24,200 nt of DNA from Pelargonium cotyledonis (taxonomy: Eukaryota > Streptophyta > Magnoliopsida > Geraniales > Geraniaceae). Every line of letters begins with the position of its first letter. Position 1 is the first letter of the stretch. Shown here piece after piece: positions 8,377 through 19,400 of the stretch. The DNA lies in the NCBI GenBank assembly GCA_036897625.1, contig JAYMTA010000790.1, positions 1-24,200 on the forward strand. Reading direction: 5' to 3'. Both the position numbers and the translations under genes were made by a program. Below the pieces are notes generated by a model that was not told where the DNA came from, did not search any database, and saw only the letters and a list, made by a program, of their open reading frames with translations.

Positions 8377-8640
8377 TCAGTTTTCTGTGTCAACACTATC
8401 ATCACCAGAAGCCATCAGCAGTCGCCTCGGCTTTGCTGCGCTTGCTTCAACAAGCCCATCTGGGGATAAACTTAATGCACCAGTCCCTGATGATGAACCT
8501 AACAATCGTCTAACTGAGGCATCAGCGGAAGACGAGCCGGAGAGATTGTACGCAAATATTCCCATAGGATGGTCAAACTTGCAACTAGGACCGAATTTGC
8601 AGATTCCATAACGAGAATAGAAGATGCACAAAGGTTCTCC
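8377..8640 (-). CDS. ZFN-like: ZFN-like exon 7, finger 5 and C-terminus
   Basis: The acceptor is TTTTTAACAG. 87 codons plus stop: finger 5 ([20 protein letters not shown]) followed by a Ser/Ala-rich tail ending DDSVDTEN. The tail is of usual length for the family. Confidence 0.95.
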   Translation of the reverse strand, partial: GEPLCIFYSRYGICKFGPSCKFDHPMGIFAYNLSGSSSADASVRRLLGSSSGTGALSLSPDGLVEASAAKPRRLLMASGDDSVDTEN

Positions 8641-11600
8641 CTGTTAAAAATTCGAGATCCATAAGTTTTGTTATGATGTCAAATAAGTAGAAAATGAACT
8701 GCATTGCACATTGTACATTTAAATATATGCATACACAGACACACGTAATACATTATGGAAGAAACTACAACACTGGAAGGTAATAAAAAGACACTTTGGG
8801 AAGCGTTGTAAGGCCGCATGAAAGTCAAAATTCTATAAAATCTACAGTAACATGAAATGAAGAATAGGAGTGCGTTTTAATTTGAGATGATAATAACCCC
8901 ATGAAAAGATAGAACCAACAACTACCAATGCTGTAACTCACCGGACGTAACGGAAGGCCAATAGGACTCAAGACACAGTCTGGAGCAGGAAGAAGTCTCT
9001 CCCTAGGATGATGGAACCTACAAACTGCACCGAACTTGCAATCTCCAGTCTTCATGTAGAATTGGCACTCAGGTTGGCCAGGCCTCTCAGGAAATACATT
9101 TTCCCTTTGCAGTGCATAGAATCCTAAAGGGACAGAACCAGCACGGTATGAAGAAAATGCCCCTTGAGGTCCTGAATTTGTTGGTTCACTCTGTCGGGAA
9201 CTCCCATATATCTGACTGTTTCCAACGGTCTGTGCCTGGCTCTCTGGAGATGTAACTGACCCCAGCTGACCCTGGATATATGACCATCACATATGCAAAC
9301 CAGAACTCATCACTATCCAAACAGTTTCACATATTACATATAATCTCAACTCAAATTCAAAAGGCATGTTATAATAATAGTAAGAAACAATAATATACAA
9401 CTAATGATCACCAGCTAAATGGGATAGAATTAATCCCCAAAAAAAAAAAAAAAAAACAGGGTGCAGTGAGTTGCTCAGAGAACAATAGGATTGTGTCATT
9501 TCAACCACCTCTATCGGAGGTGGACTAACGAGTAAGCTAAAAAGAAATGACTCACATCCTAGGACACTTAGGCAACTGAAATATATGCTTACTGGTGGTA
9601 CTACAGAGCATCACATGTTCCAGCACTTCAATGCACAGGAATAAACTACCAATAAGATACTACATAGGCACATGCTTCATATTTGATGTAGTACTATTTT
9701 ATACTAGAAATAACAGGATCTTATAGGACTGAGATTTGAATAATTTCAGGTCAGCATTATGCATATAGGCAAAGGCATTGATGAACCTTCAAATATTTCA
9801 TAATTGTACTGATATCTCTGTGTTTTAAACACAATCCAAATCTCATTTTCTTCTTGACCGGGATCAACTTGAAGCATTTTATGTAGCACAAAACAAATTA
9901 TCTGTTTCATAGTTAAATTCCAATAGCACTCCGTTTCTCTGATCTGGAACATATTGCCAAATTTTGATATGCAAGTTCAATTCTGGAAATAAACACACCC
10001 TGGAACACTGGATTCCGAAATTTCAGACAGCTATGTTCTTTTGTACTAACTGGCTATACCAATGCAGCCTAATAGCCCTCATCATTATTTATGTCATAGA
10101 CAGCACCCAAATACCACACCAATGACACCTCCTCACAAGTCACAACATATGACCCAGATGACTAGCACTGCAGCTACCACCATTATGACAACCTGCAACC
10201 CACTGAGACCACCATAACTGAGTTGCACTCCTCAAATCCAATAAATAAGAAACTACTCCACCATTTCTGTTCAAAGTTTTAATTGAGTCAAACTTGGAAA
10301 AATATCATACTTCCAGAATCACCAACAAGCCTAGTCAATCTCTACTTCCTTTAGTAGCTGTGGCGAAGGTTATTTCACTTCGAAGCACACGTGGAAGTAT
10401 GGCTAGTCATTACTGCTACGGATCCAAAAACTCATGAGGAGAGAAACAACCAACAGTATAGATCGAAAACTAAAGTACTAAACAAAGTAAAGAAGAAGGG
10501 TCTATATGTAACTAGTAATTGTGCACCTTGCATCAGTAAATTAAAACTTACACTGTAGGCATTCCATCCAGGAACTGATAGGACTCCCTGAGGTAGAAGC
10601 AAAGGTGCATAGCTTGAAGGACCTTGCCAGCGTGGACTTGGAATGAATGATGCTCTTGACCAAGGCTGTTGGCCGGCAGTTGGAGAAGGGGCAGATGGAT
10701 AAACAGGAGAACCACGCAATGATACCATCATATTAGTTGGTTGAGGATGGTGGAATTTACAAGTGTTTCCAAACTTGCATTGGCCGGTCCTTAAATAATA
10801 TGCACACTCAATCTCGTTCTGCAAGGAAGAAAGAATGTATAAGATTTCTGACCTAAAAACAAATACACAAGAAACCAAGTCCACTCTAAACATGTGAGTT
10901 ACACTTGGATGTTATAACAAGCTGGAAAATGGGCATTGCTTAGATATAGATATGTTCACAAATTCATTATTATTGTGGCAATTTGGAACTTGGGTCAACC
11001 ATGCAGCATATAACAATCCAACTGCGTGGACACACATAGGATATGAAAATATTAAGAGGGATAAAAAAATAATTTGAAAAGGATATCTTTGGACAACTGA
11101 TTATCAAATGAATTAAGTTAGAATGCAGAATTAAGCAAGTGTTTATGGAAGTAGAAACTTACATATGTGTACATGCGACAAAAAATAAAAGGTATATATT
11201 TGCACTGAGTCATAAGAAGATAACCATTTGCATCTAATATATAATTACATAACTTATATGACTGAAAGAAAGAAGTAAATCCAAACCGGGCGAAGTGGAT
11301 AGCCCAATATATTTAAGGAGAAGCTTCCAGCAATCCCAGCCTTTTCTTTTGGATGATGGAATTTGCATGTGGCTCCAAACTTGCAATTTCCTGTCTTCAG
11401 GAAATACTGGAAAGCAGTTCAAAGTAGAATATTAGTTCTTTAGACACAAAATATGTTAAAATGACTAAACAGAACTCCTAAATTAAATAAAAAATATTAC
11501 AATTAATGAGTTAAGCTATGTCACAAGATAACAATTATCAAGAAGCGGAATTCAGCTTCCACGAAATGATATTAATATAGCTATTGCATTTTACATAAGG

Positions 11601-14600
11601 CAAATTTCAGTGTTAAGTGTTGTGTCTATCGTTATTTCTACTATGACAAAATTCCAATCTTATGAGGCTGAAATTCATAGTTTGAATGTATGACCCATGA
11701 AAACACAAAACCACATTTTCTAAATAATATGATTCAGATGGCCATCTCAAGAGGACTACATTAGCAGAGCAATGTTGGTGACGATAGTCTGTGTGTTGGG
11801 GGGTTGGTGAGTTTTCAATGATTTTTCAGAACTGAATCCTATATGTTGTTACTCCGCTAAAGTTAGTTCTATTTGTTAATTTAGCTCTCTCTATAAGGAA
11901 GCACTGTAAGTGCAATCAAGTAAAAAAAAGTGCACTTTTTGACGGCAAGTTTCCATTAACATTCTTCTGAGGCTCCTAGAGGGCCCAAGTGAGATTCTAA
12001 TGACTTTAATTTCTTCCTCAGATGTTTTAAGTTACAAATGTTTTCTCACCCTAATCAAATAACCCTAATCCTCAAAACCAAATACTAGCAAAAAAGTTTT
12101 CAAACCTATGTCTTTCTCACAGCAACCAAAGCCATTTCCCAAAGAAAGTTGGGGTCAGATACATGGATCGTTTCTTACAACTCATGACTTGTAATTCACA
12201 TGATGGAGCAGCCCTTTATAATATTACTTCGCTATGTGGTTTCAGTTCCAAAAAGTACCATACTCTTTTATCATTTCTGTATACCTAAATATATATCCCA
12301 ACTTAATTCATAAATAAAATCTACAATCATTTAACTCTAATGACTGTCCTTCGTAAACGTATATAATTACTACTCCTTAGAATAAGGCAGATCAACTTTT
12401 CATGTGTCCAAAATCAATATATAGTTTGGGACACATCACTAACAATGCTACATCTCTTATCTCTATTATGTTGCTACTGCAATTAGCAGACATATATTTC
12501 TGATCCACAAAATCAGTTCAAACTAGTTGCTTAAGCCTTGATTTACAATGTTAACCAATTTCCAAAGAAAACATGACAGGAGGTGTTAAACTTGATTCAA
12601 CCCAAAAGCTTAGACGGATAGGTGGAGGCTGGATAACACAACGGACCCTGCACATGGACCAAGAGGGAGACAACAAAACTGGGTCACGAGGTCCAAACCA
12701 AACCATCCTAGCTCTGATACCATTTTAAACTTGATCAAACTCAAAAGCTTAAGCTGATAGGTGGAGGGTCCAACATGTATATCAAGCGGGCACAAATTTC
12801 ACAATCTTCCGATGTGGGATACATTAACAACTTACACTTATTATAATTAGTTAATCATAGATTATTCCAATAACCAAACAGGCTGATTAAAATTAAAGCT
12901 GCTTGGTGACTGTATATTTTGGCATTAGTAATACACTGCAAATTTATGGCACCTATGCAACTCTAGAGAAAATGAGAAATAAGGTTACTAAAATGGAGAC
13001 TAAAAAAGAATGCATGCCTGACACTCTGGTTGTCCTATTCTTTCTGGAAATTCACCCTTCATCCGGGCAGCAGCAATAGCCTGCAATTTAAAGGAAGCTG
13101 CTTCAGTTTATTGAATTTGCATAAGACATTGTGAAGGTCATAAAAACATGAGAGTTAAATATCAAGTTGAATACAGATGAGATCAGACAACTGTATGTGT
13201 ATGATCATGTATAAGATACCATGCAGTTTCCGAGAGCATGCACACATGTTTTTTCACTAAAAGCCAACAGCCGACCACTAACTCAAGGACTACATAAGGA
13301 AAGGTGATTTGGGAGTCTCAAGATGACTTCTGTTCCCTCTCCTCTTCCATGACAAACAATAATAAACCAGCGAAGCTGAGAGACAAACCGTTGTGTCACT
13401 GTTAACACTCACACATAAAGATTATTGGAGTGTTTTTCAATCAGGTCCACATCTTAGAGCCAGGGTATCTCTCATAAACATTGCTCAAAAGAGAACTAAA
13501 AATTCGATAGAAGCGAGAGAGAAATTCTATACGCACTTTTAACATTGGAAAATCAAGGAAGGCTTTGCATGAATTCTACAACACATTTTGGTTTACTGTA
13601 AAGGTAATTAACTGTAAAACTTAAACTTGATAGCAAGCAAAATATTTAGGAGGTAATTTATCTGGTGGCCTCAGATTCTTCAGTGACATGTTATACTTCA
13701 AATGGATATAACTAGGAACCCAAAATGACTGACTAAAGTAATATGTGTACAAAACATGCTGCAGCTTTTACCAGTTTCCTGTTAGGAGGATGATTAAACC
13801 GACATGTTGCTCCAAATCTACATAGACCTGTTCTAATGTAATAAGAACAATCTGGCTCTCCAGACCGCTCAGGGTAGGACCCAGATTCCATCGTTTCGCT
13901 TGATCTCAAGTTCATTGGCCACATTGCATCTGCAGTAACATTAGATGAGAAAGTTAAGAACATCTACCATACAAACCAGTTGAAAAACAACTAATAAGAA
14001 AAATTCCATGCTATGTCAGGAACCATACATCTTATGTTCTTATACATTTGAAATAAAAGGCCCTATTATTTCAAATAATAACTCAGACAGTCAATTGTAA
14101 GGGCAAGTGCATGAGGCTCCCACCATTGTGAAGCAAAATTACCGAGAGGCAAAAAAAGTATAGGTATGCAATGTGATAAAAAATTGGAAAGTCAGAAGCT
14201 TTCACACTCATAACTTCAGATGCCATATAGATAACAATGCTTGCTTAATGGCAAAAATAAAAGAAGGATACAAACTTCTTACAGAAGTATATTATTTAAA
14301 ATGAAAAAGGAAGGAAAGATAGATAGCAAGTTTATTATGTTATTTCAAAATGGTATCACTTTCTAGGCGGTGAATTTGAATGGAAAGAATGTAGCACCCA
14401 GCAGGTAAGCATGATAAGAAAAAACTATCCACATATAGATAAATCTTTATATCAGGCATTGTCAGACATACAATACATGAATACAGTAGAAAAAAATGCA
14501 GTTGGAAGTACAGTCCAATTCTGAACTTGACAGTAAATCCAAATGAAAACAAGAAATCACCCTCAGACAGCTGTACAAGAAAAAGTACATGAATGTTTTT

Positions 14601-15723
14601 TCTAGCTATATAAAAAATCTAAACAAAACAGAAAAAGCTGAAAAGAAAACAAAACAGAACCTCAGATTTGTAAAGCACTTTTACAATTAACAATTAAACC
14701 ACTATCATATCAAGGTTACCTGAAGAGCCTGTTTACCTTTTTTATAAGACAAAAACAACATAAACAGATAACATTCGTCTTTCAAGTACTTTTCAGTAAT
14801 CAAAGATACATCCAGAAGTCTATTAACTCGGACACAACTGTACAATGAGACTTAAAATTAAATGACTGAAAATAACCATATAGTGTAAGAAGGCACTTGC
14901 ATTCTACAGATGATCAGCAAACCTAACCCAATACACCAATCCATAATGCATGAGATAGAACAACTGCAATCTACAAATACAGAGCAAAAAGATGGACAGC
15001 CAAAACAAATATCAAAATTTGCTGGAAGTTAAGAGCTACCATTCCTTCCAAGCAAATTGCATTACAGCATATATAGCAGAATTCCAAAACAAAAAAAACA
15101 AAACAAAAAAAACAGAAATACTTGAGAAACTAAACTAAAAAAAACAACTAAATCACACATTTAGCCGAAACAGCCACAGAGACCGCATCGCACAACCCAA
15201 TCATGATCCATACACTGATCATCAACATGTATCCCACAAGTTTGATAAGCACAATCTAAAAATGACAAATTCAAGCATTGGCGATGAAATCAAACCATAA
15301 AAACAATGAAAGCAACACATTAGAGAGAAACCTAAAACACAACAATATGATTCCACAACAAATCTCTCTGCAATTCCGCAAAAAAAAACTACATCATCAA
15401 TGATAGAAATGGAATTCAACCGGTGATCAGATTCAGGCCAAGGAAAGAAAAACACTAGTAAAAATCAAGCGCTGGAGAGGGGCGTGTACGACAATTCACA
15501 CGACAAAAACCGCCGTCACTCACACTACTGCCACTAAAAAGCAATATCACAGCCTCCAAGCCAATCAGAATTCAGAAACGGGTACAGAATCACAATCACA
15601 ACGGCCAAAGAAGGAAACATCGAAATTGTAAATTGCATTTGTATATTAAAAAAAACGACCTCCTTCCAAGGAGGGTGACAGAGATGGCGCCTCGATCACA
15701 GGCGCTTGGGCATCGAATTCCAT
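8377..15723 (-). CDS. ZFN-like: ZFN1-type zinc finger CCCH domain-containing protein, seven coding exons, 421 aa
   Basis: Join on the minus strand: 15723-15660, 13929-13772, 13080-13018, 11406-11287, 10818-10552, 9271-8942, 8640-8377. The joined frame is open throughout and encodes 421 residues. It has five fingers, all C-x8-C-x5-C-x3-H: C49/C58/C64/H68, C94/C103/C109/H113, C140/C149/C155/H159, C293/C302/C308/H312 and C339/C348/C354/H358. Fingers 1-3 and 4-5 are separated by a Pro/Ser-rich linker (about 160-290). This 3+2 layout, with [31 protein letters not shown] and [20 protein letters not shown], is characteristic of the plant ZFN1/ZFN3 family, nucleic-acid-binding (RNA or single-stranded DNA) proteins usually placed in the nucleus or in RNA granules. 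The start at 15723 is chosen because its exon joins the conserved AMWPMNLRS block in frame and lies in acaATGG context. I see no frameshift or stop, so the gene looks functional. Which paralogue it is cannot be told without a tree. Confidence 0.93.
8942..9271 (-). CDS. ZFN-like: ZFN-like exon 6, linker end and finger 4
   Basis: The acceptor is ATATATCCAG and the donor CCG|GTGAGT. 110 codons, from [10 protein letters not shown] through [19 protein letters not shown] to finger 4 ([20 protein letters not shown]) and [10 protein letters not shown], the typical hinge before finger 5. Confidence 0.95.
9439..9545 (-). repeat. Possible SINE-like segment in intron 5
   Basis: On the minus strand a tRNA-like stretch (TTAGCTTACTCGTTAG, a perfect CCACCTC/GAGGTGG hairpin at about 9507-9525, then GGTTGAAATGAC) precedes a long T-run (plus-strand A-run 9439-9456). 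The B-box match is poor and I find no target duplication, so the call is weak. Confidence 0.25.
10552..10818 (-). CDS. ZFN-like: ZFN-like exon 5, finger 3 and start of linker
   Basis: The acceptor is TTCCTTGCAG and the donor AGT|GTAAGT, both strong. 89 codons: [17 protein letters not shown] with finger 3, then a Pro/Ser/Gln-rich linker with the family-typical [20 protein letters not shown] and PGWNAYS. Confidence 0.95.
11287..11406 (-). CDS. ZFN-like: ZFN-like exon 4, remainder of finger 2
   Basis: The acceptor is GCTTTCCAG and the donor CCG|GTTTGG. It encodes [19 protein letters not shown] and a linker ending [10 protein letters not shown], 40 codons in phase 0. The donor is weak beyond its GT. 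Confidence 0.92.
12584..12829 (-). mobile_element. TRIM-like LTR retroelement remnant in intron 3
   Basis: Two direct repeats, ttaaacttgattcaaccc (from 12586) and ttaaacttgatcaaactc (from 12725), each continue through aaaagctta and gataggtggagg. Between them lies a perfect 12-nt primer-binding site for initiator tRNA-Met (minus strand TGGTATCAGAGC, 12722-12711), placed directly next to the upper repeat. The upper repeat, about 107 bp (12723-12829), begins TGTTAATG on the minus strand and contains the 'cgatgtggga' motif; the lower copy keeps only about 50 bp. Total size near 250 bp with no coding region fits a terminal-repeat retrotransposon in miniature. It sits in the same orientation as the host gene. 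Confidence 0.65.
13018..13080 (-). CDS. ZFN-like: ZFN-like exon 3 (21 codons), first Cys of finger 2
   Basis: The acceptor is AAATTGCAG. It encodes [20 protein letters not shown] plus Q. The conserved ECQ/YFLKTG junction forces the exon to end at CAG followed by GCATGC, i.e. a GC donor. The first cysteine of finger 2 is here and the other ligands are in exon 4, so correct splicing of this intron is essential for the finger. Confidence 0.88.
13772..13929 (-). CDS. ZFN-like: ZFN-like exon 2, zinc finger 1
   Basis: The acceptor is TTACTGCAG and the donor CTG|GTAAAA. It encodes [20 protein letters not shown] and then finger 1 ([17 protein letters not shown]... [11 protein letters not shown]). 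158 nt; with exon 1 it gives exactly 74 codons, so later exons start in phase 0. Confidence 0.93.
13930..15659 (-). other. Intron 1 of the zinc-finger gene (1.73 kb)
   Basis: Bounded by GTCGTT and TTACTGCAG. It is A-rich on the plus strand and contains no ORF or element that I can identify. A long first intron just after the start codon is common in plant genes and may carry enhancing elements, which I cannot point to. Confidence 0.7.
15660..15723 (-). CDS. ZFN-like: ZFN-like exon 1 (start, 21 codons + 1 nt)
   Basis: It begins [11 protein letters not shown] and ends at GGAG|GTCGTT (phase 1). The leftover G plus AT from exon 2 makes the Asp codon preceding AMWPMN. The short acidic/proline-rich N-terminus is usual for this family and carries no finger. 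Confidence 0.8.
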
Positions 15724-15764
15724 TGTTCCATCACCAAAAAGCTGCCATTCTATCCATAATACAT
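15696..15764 (-). promoter_or_regulatory. Cluster of upstream ATGs before the zinc-finger start codon
   Basis: Minus-strand ATGs at 15764, 15757, 15748 and 15731 precede the main ATG at 15723. They open a 4-codon frame (MYYG), an 8-codon frame (MDRMAAFW, with a nested start) and an 11-codon frame from 15731 that overlaps the main start in another frame and stops at 15698-15696. If the transcript starts upstream of them, as a normal 5' UTR would, they should lower initiation at the main ATG. Confidence 0.55.
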
Positions 15765-15910
15765 CGCCGGAATTCGCATTCCGCCGCCTCCTCCTCACAG
15801 GCAGCCGTCACCAATCCCTCTCCGTCGTGCACAAAAGCGATCGCACAGAAAATGTTAGAGAGAGAGAGAGAGAGAGAGAAAGCGAGAGAGAGATTTGGGA
15901 GAGAAAGGGG
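15724..15910 (-). other. Likely 5' UTR with (CT)n tract
   Basis: The sequence upstream of the start codon holds a (GA/CT) microsatellite at 15857-15879, which reads as a pyrimidine repeat on the gene strand, followed by a further degenerate GA-rich stretch to about 15907. Such CT-rich leaders are frequent near plant transcription starts. The true start site is not determined. Confidence 0.45.
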
Positions 15911-15989
15911 CGTAGTGTGCTCCTCTCCACAAACCAGAGAGGAATAAAAACTAACCATCCAACCAGACACACATACAGCCCAGTCATCT

Positions 15990-15994
15990 ATTGG
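15990..15994 (-). promoter_or_regulatory. CCAAT motif upstream of the zinc-finger gene
   Basis: attgg on the plus strand is CCAAT on the gene strand, about 270 bp above the ATG. This is a 5-bp motif and could occur by chance. Confidence 0.25.
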
Positions 15995-16080
15995 CTTTTT
16001 TTTACCCGCGTTTTAGAAAATAAACGGACCCTTTTACCCGCGCGACTGTCATTTCTCTATCTACTCGCCTTATCAATCCC

Positions 16081-16090
16081 GCCACGTGGC
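16081..16090. promoter_or_regulatory. Palindromic G-box
   Basis: gccacgtggc is a perfect 10-bp palindrome with the CACGTG core bound by plant bZIP and bHLH factors. It lies about 360 bp above the start codon, within the roughly 0.7 kb between the gene and the LINE. Confidence 0.5.
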
Positions 16091-16131
16091 CCACTATGCT
16101 CCACCCCTTCTTCATTCCCAAACCTTTTGCT

Positions 16132-16138
16132 TACGTCA
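16132..16138 (-). promoter_or_regulatory. TGACGTA motif (as-1/CRE-like)
   Basis: tacgtca on the plus strand reads TGACGTA on the gene strand, a core recognised by TGA-type bZIP factors. It is about 40 bp beyond the G-box. Short motif, modest weight. Confidence 0.3.
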
Positions 16139-16421
16139 ACGCTTGTTTTTTATTTATTCCCGTTCCGATACGCCCCCGTTTTCAGGTACCGAAGCGCGTG
16201 CTTCTTTTTGTGGGAGGGCGCGCGTGGAATTGTAGCCGAACCGCTTACCAGAAACTCAGACCGCTGCGGCTTTGGCATAACTGACTTTTTACTGTCTCCA
16301 ACTCCAACTTCAATTCTTAGTTCTTACAAAACGCTAACTACTTCTTCCTCAAAAAAAAAAAAAAAAATGGCACATTAAGAACGTGGTGTTCCGATAGTGT
16401 AGTTTTTTTGTTTTTTTTTTT

Positions 16422-19400
16422 TTAAAGGCCAGAGATAAATTTTATTGACATGTCACTGAGTAACATATCATGAATACAACTCGGATCTGAATGACCCAAC
16501 CAACTATCAAGAGCAAAATCAGCTAACGACCGACCAAAATAACTAAACTAAATAGAAGCGAAAAAATCCAAAAAATCAATAATATCACCAATAATCAGAC
16601 CACAGGCATCGAAAACCTCCCCTCTAGTATGGATTGCATCAATGACCATTACCGAGTCCGGATCTACTATATCATCGAGCCAACCTCTATCACGAAGGCA
16701 CGACAATGCTTCTCAGATAGCCATCGCTTCCACCACCCCCACATCTGAGCTACCTTCCCAGCTCCTCTAACCACCACCCTAACAACGTCCTCTCCAATCC
16801 CTCACCACCCAACCAATCTCGACCCAATCATCTCCTTTAAAAATAGCCTCGTCACAATTGACCTTGAGCCTCCTCATCGGTGGTTGTTGTCAACCTCCTT
16901 ACACCACCTCCTCGGCCATAGTCGGCACTCCACCACCATCAACACCAGACTCCAGCTGTTGGGCAGTTCCCAAATAACCCCTAACTCATAAATTTAAGAG
17001 GAATTTCTAAAGTAAGGATAACTGACCTCGCTCCCATCTGCCACCACCACCTTTGTAGTCACAGTCCCCGGCTGACTCACTGTCACCATCCTCTAACCAT
17101 CATGCACTGTTGACGCCACCGCCACCACCTCATGCGCCTCTAACCATCTCACCTCCCAAACCTATTGTTTCGTGAAAACCACACCCCCACTCCCCATGAA
17201 GAGCCTTGGCCAACAACGCAATTGAAGCATTCCTCGCCACCACCTTAAACCGCTACAGTGTCATTGCATAACCCCCAACCAGCTGACTAAAACCCAACAA
17301 CCTCCAACCAACCATGACCAAATTACATTAGGGCAAAAAATGGTCGATTGTTTCCAGCTTGACGCCACAATGGGAACAAAGAACATCAACCTCAATCCTC
17401 TAAGCAGCCACACCCACCACCACCGGAAGCGATCCCAACAAGACACTTCAAACGAAGTGTTTAATTTTGGGTTGCATTCTCGCCTTCTAAACCTTCGACC
17501 ACACCCCCACCGGCTGGCCCGCCACCTCCCTACGACCCAGCTGCCTATAACCGCTATTACCCATATATTCTCCTTTATTATCATGTACCCACATCCAACT
17601 ATCTTGGCATGATCTCCATCTAAGTCAAATGGCCTTTATAGCCTTACACTCCTCCTCCCCAAACAATTTCTCCAACCTGTTTTCATCCCACCCGCCAGTG
17701 TCACTAACCTGAAGCTAAGATACCATGAGCTCTTCGCCATGTCCAGTCGGTCGAGAAGTCACCTTGAAACGGTCCACCCTGGAATCCAAGGGTCTTTGAA
17801 AACCCAAACCTTCATACTCGAACTAACCCGCTTCACACAACCTTCCTTTAATAATCATTGAGCTTCCATAAAACTTCTCCACACATAGCTAGGACTCGAG
17901 CCACACCAAGCCTCCAAAAACAAAATCAAATGATAGTACCGGCCTCAAAACACTCTGCTAAAAAGAGATGACTCATTTGGCATCAACTGCCAACCTTTTT
18001 TTCCAAGCAACACCACATTCATCTCGTGGAAAGAACAAAACCCCAAGCCCCCATTATTCTTTCCATCACAAAGACGAGCCCAGTTTGCCCAACGTATTCG
18101 GCCTGTCCCCTACCAAAACCGGCGAACCAACCTTTCAATCTCCTCTCAAACCGCCACTTGAAATAAAAACATTCCCATCACGTAGTTTGGCATAGCATGC
18201 ATAACCGACTTCACCCATAGCTCATGATTCCCACCTTCAACAACCACTTATTACTCCATCCACACAACTGAGATCGGATTTTCTCCACCATAGGTTGGAA
18301 CAAATCTGACTTACTCCTACCAATGCTAATAGAAGCTTCTAAATATACATTGAATTGATTTAAGTGACCAACTCCAAGAATGCCAACCAAGACCTTCGCC
18401 TCCTCCCTTTTAATAATCATGTTAAAACAAACTCCTAATTTAGCATAATTCATAACTTGCCGGAACAAGCTTCATATCTATTCAACAACTCTCTAACCCG
18501 ACCTAACTCTTGCGATTATGCTTTACAAAATAAAATGAATCGTCCACAAATGATAAATGTGATATCAACGTAGTCCCCCCTACAACCCGACAACCATGTA
18601 AAAGACCAACCCTCTCCCTCCTCCTAATCAAAGCCAAAAAACCTTCGGCGCATACTAGAAACAAATAAGGTGATAGAGGGTCACATTGGCACAAACCCTG
18701 ATCTGACACAAATCCCTCAAGTAAAAAATTATTTAGCGACACCCTAAATTTCACCGTAGTGACGCACATCATAATAAGTTGAATCCAATGAGGATCAAAA
18801 CTCAATTTACCTATCACCGCTTCAAGGAAATCCCACAGAACCCGATCATACGCCTTCACCATGTCCAATTTTATAGTCGCCCAACCCGTTTTGTCGCCCA
18901 ACTTCCTATTCAATAAATGAAATATTTCATCAGCAATGCAAATATTATCAACAATGAGCCTCCCGGGAATGAAGACACTTTGATTTTCGAAAATAATGGA
19001 CGGAAACACTCTCTTGAACCTATTTGCCAACATCTTTGCAACAATTTTGTAAAGGAAGTTACACAACGATAAAGGCCTCAAATCACCAATCACTTCCGAG
19101 TTTTGCTTATTTGGGCTAAGAACTATAGATGTCTCGTCAAGACTAGGCAGCAAGACTCCATCCCTCAAGAAACCTAAGCATGCACTTGTCACCTCCTTCT
19201 CTACTATCGACCAATAATTTTGAAAAAACATTGGGTTCATACCATCCGCCCCCCACCCCGCTCTGGTCCGAATGCATACTATCAATGGCGGCCTTGACCT
19301 CCGACTCCGTGAATGGGAATAACAACTCCTCATTTTGCTCTGCCGAAACGACCTGATCCACTCATTTGCACTCCAACACTGCCTTCTCCGTAGGCAGAGA

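Noticed and set aside
12584..12829. Cassandra-type TRIM (5S rRNA-bearing)
   Set aside because: No 5S rRNA-like internal promoter is visible in either terminal repeat.
15731..15970. 79-codon minus-strand open frame just above the zinc-finger start
   Set aside because: It is made of the CT repeat and UTR sequence, lacks any family signature and ends before the main ATG; kept only as part of the upstream ATG observation.
15633..16378. Overlapping plus-strand open frames across exon 1 and the promoter
   Set aside because: They are antisense to a well-supported exon and are driven by the GA microsatellite (repeated Arg-Glu); no domain is seen.
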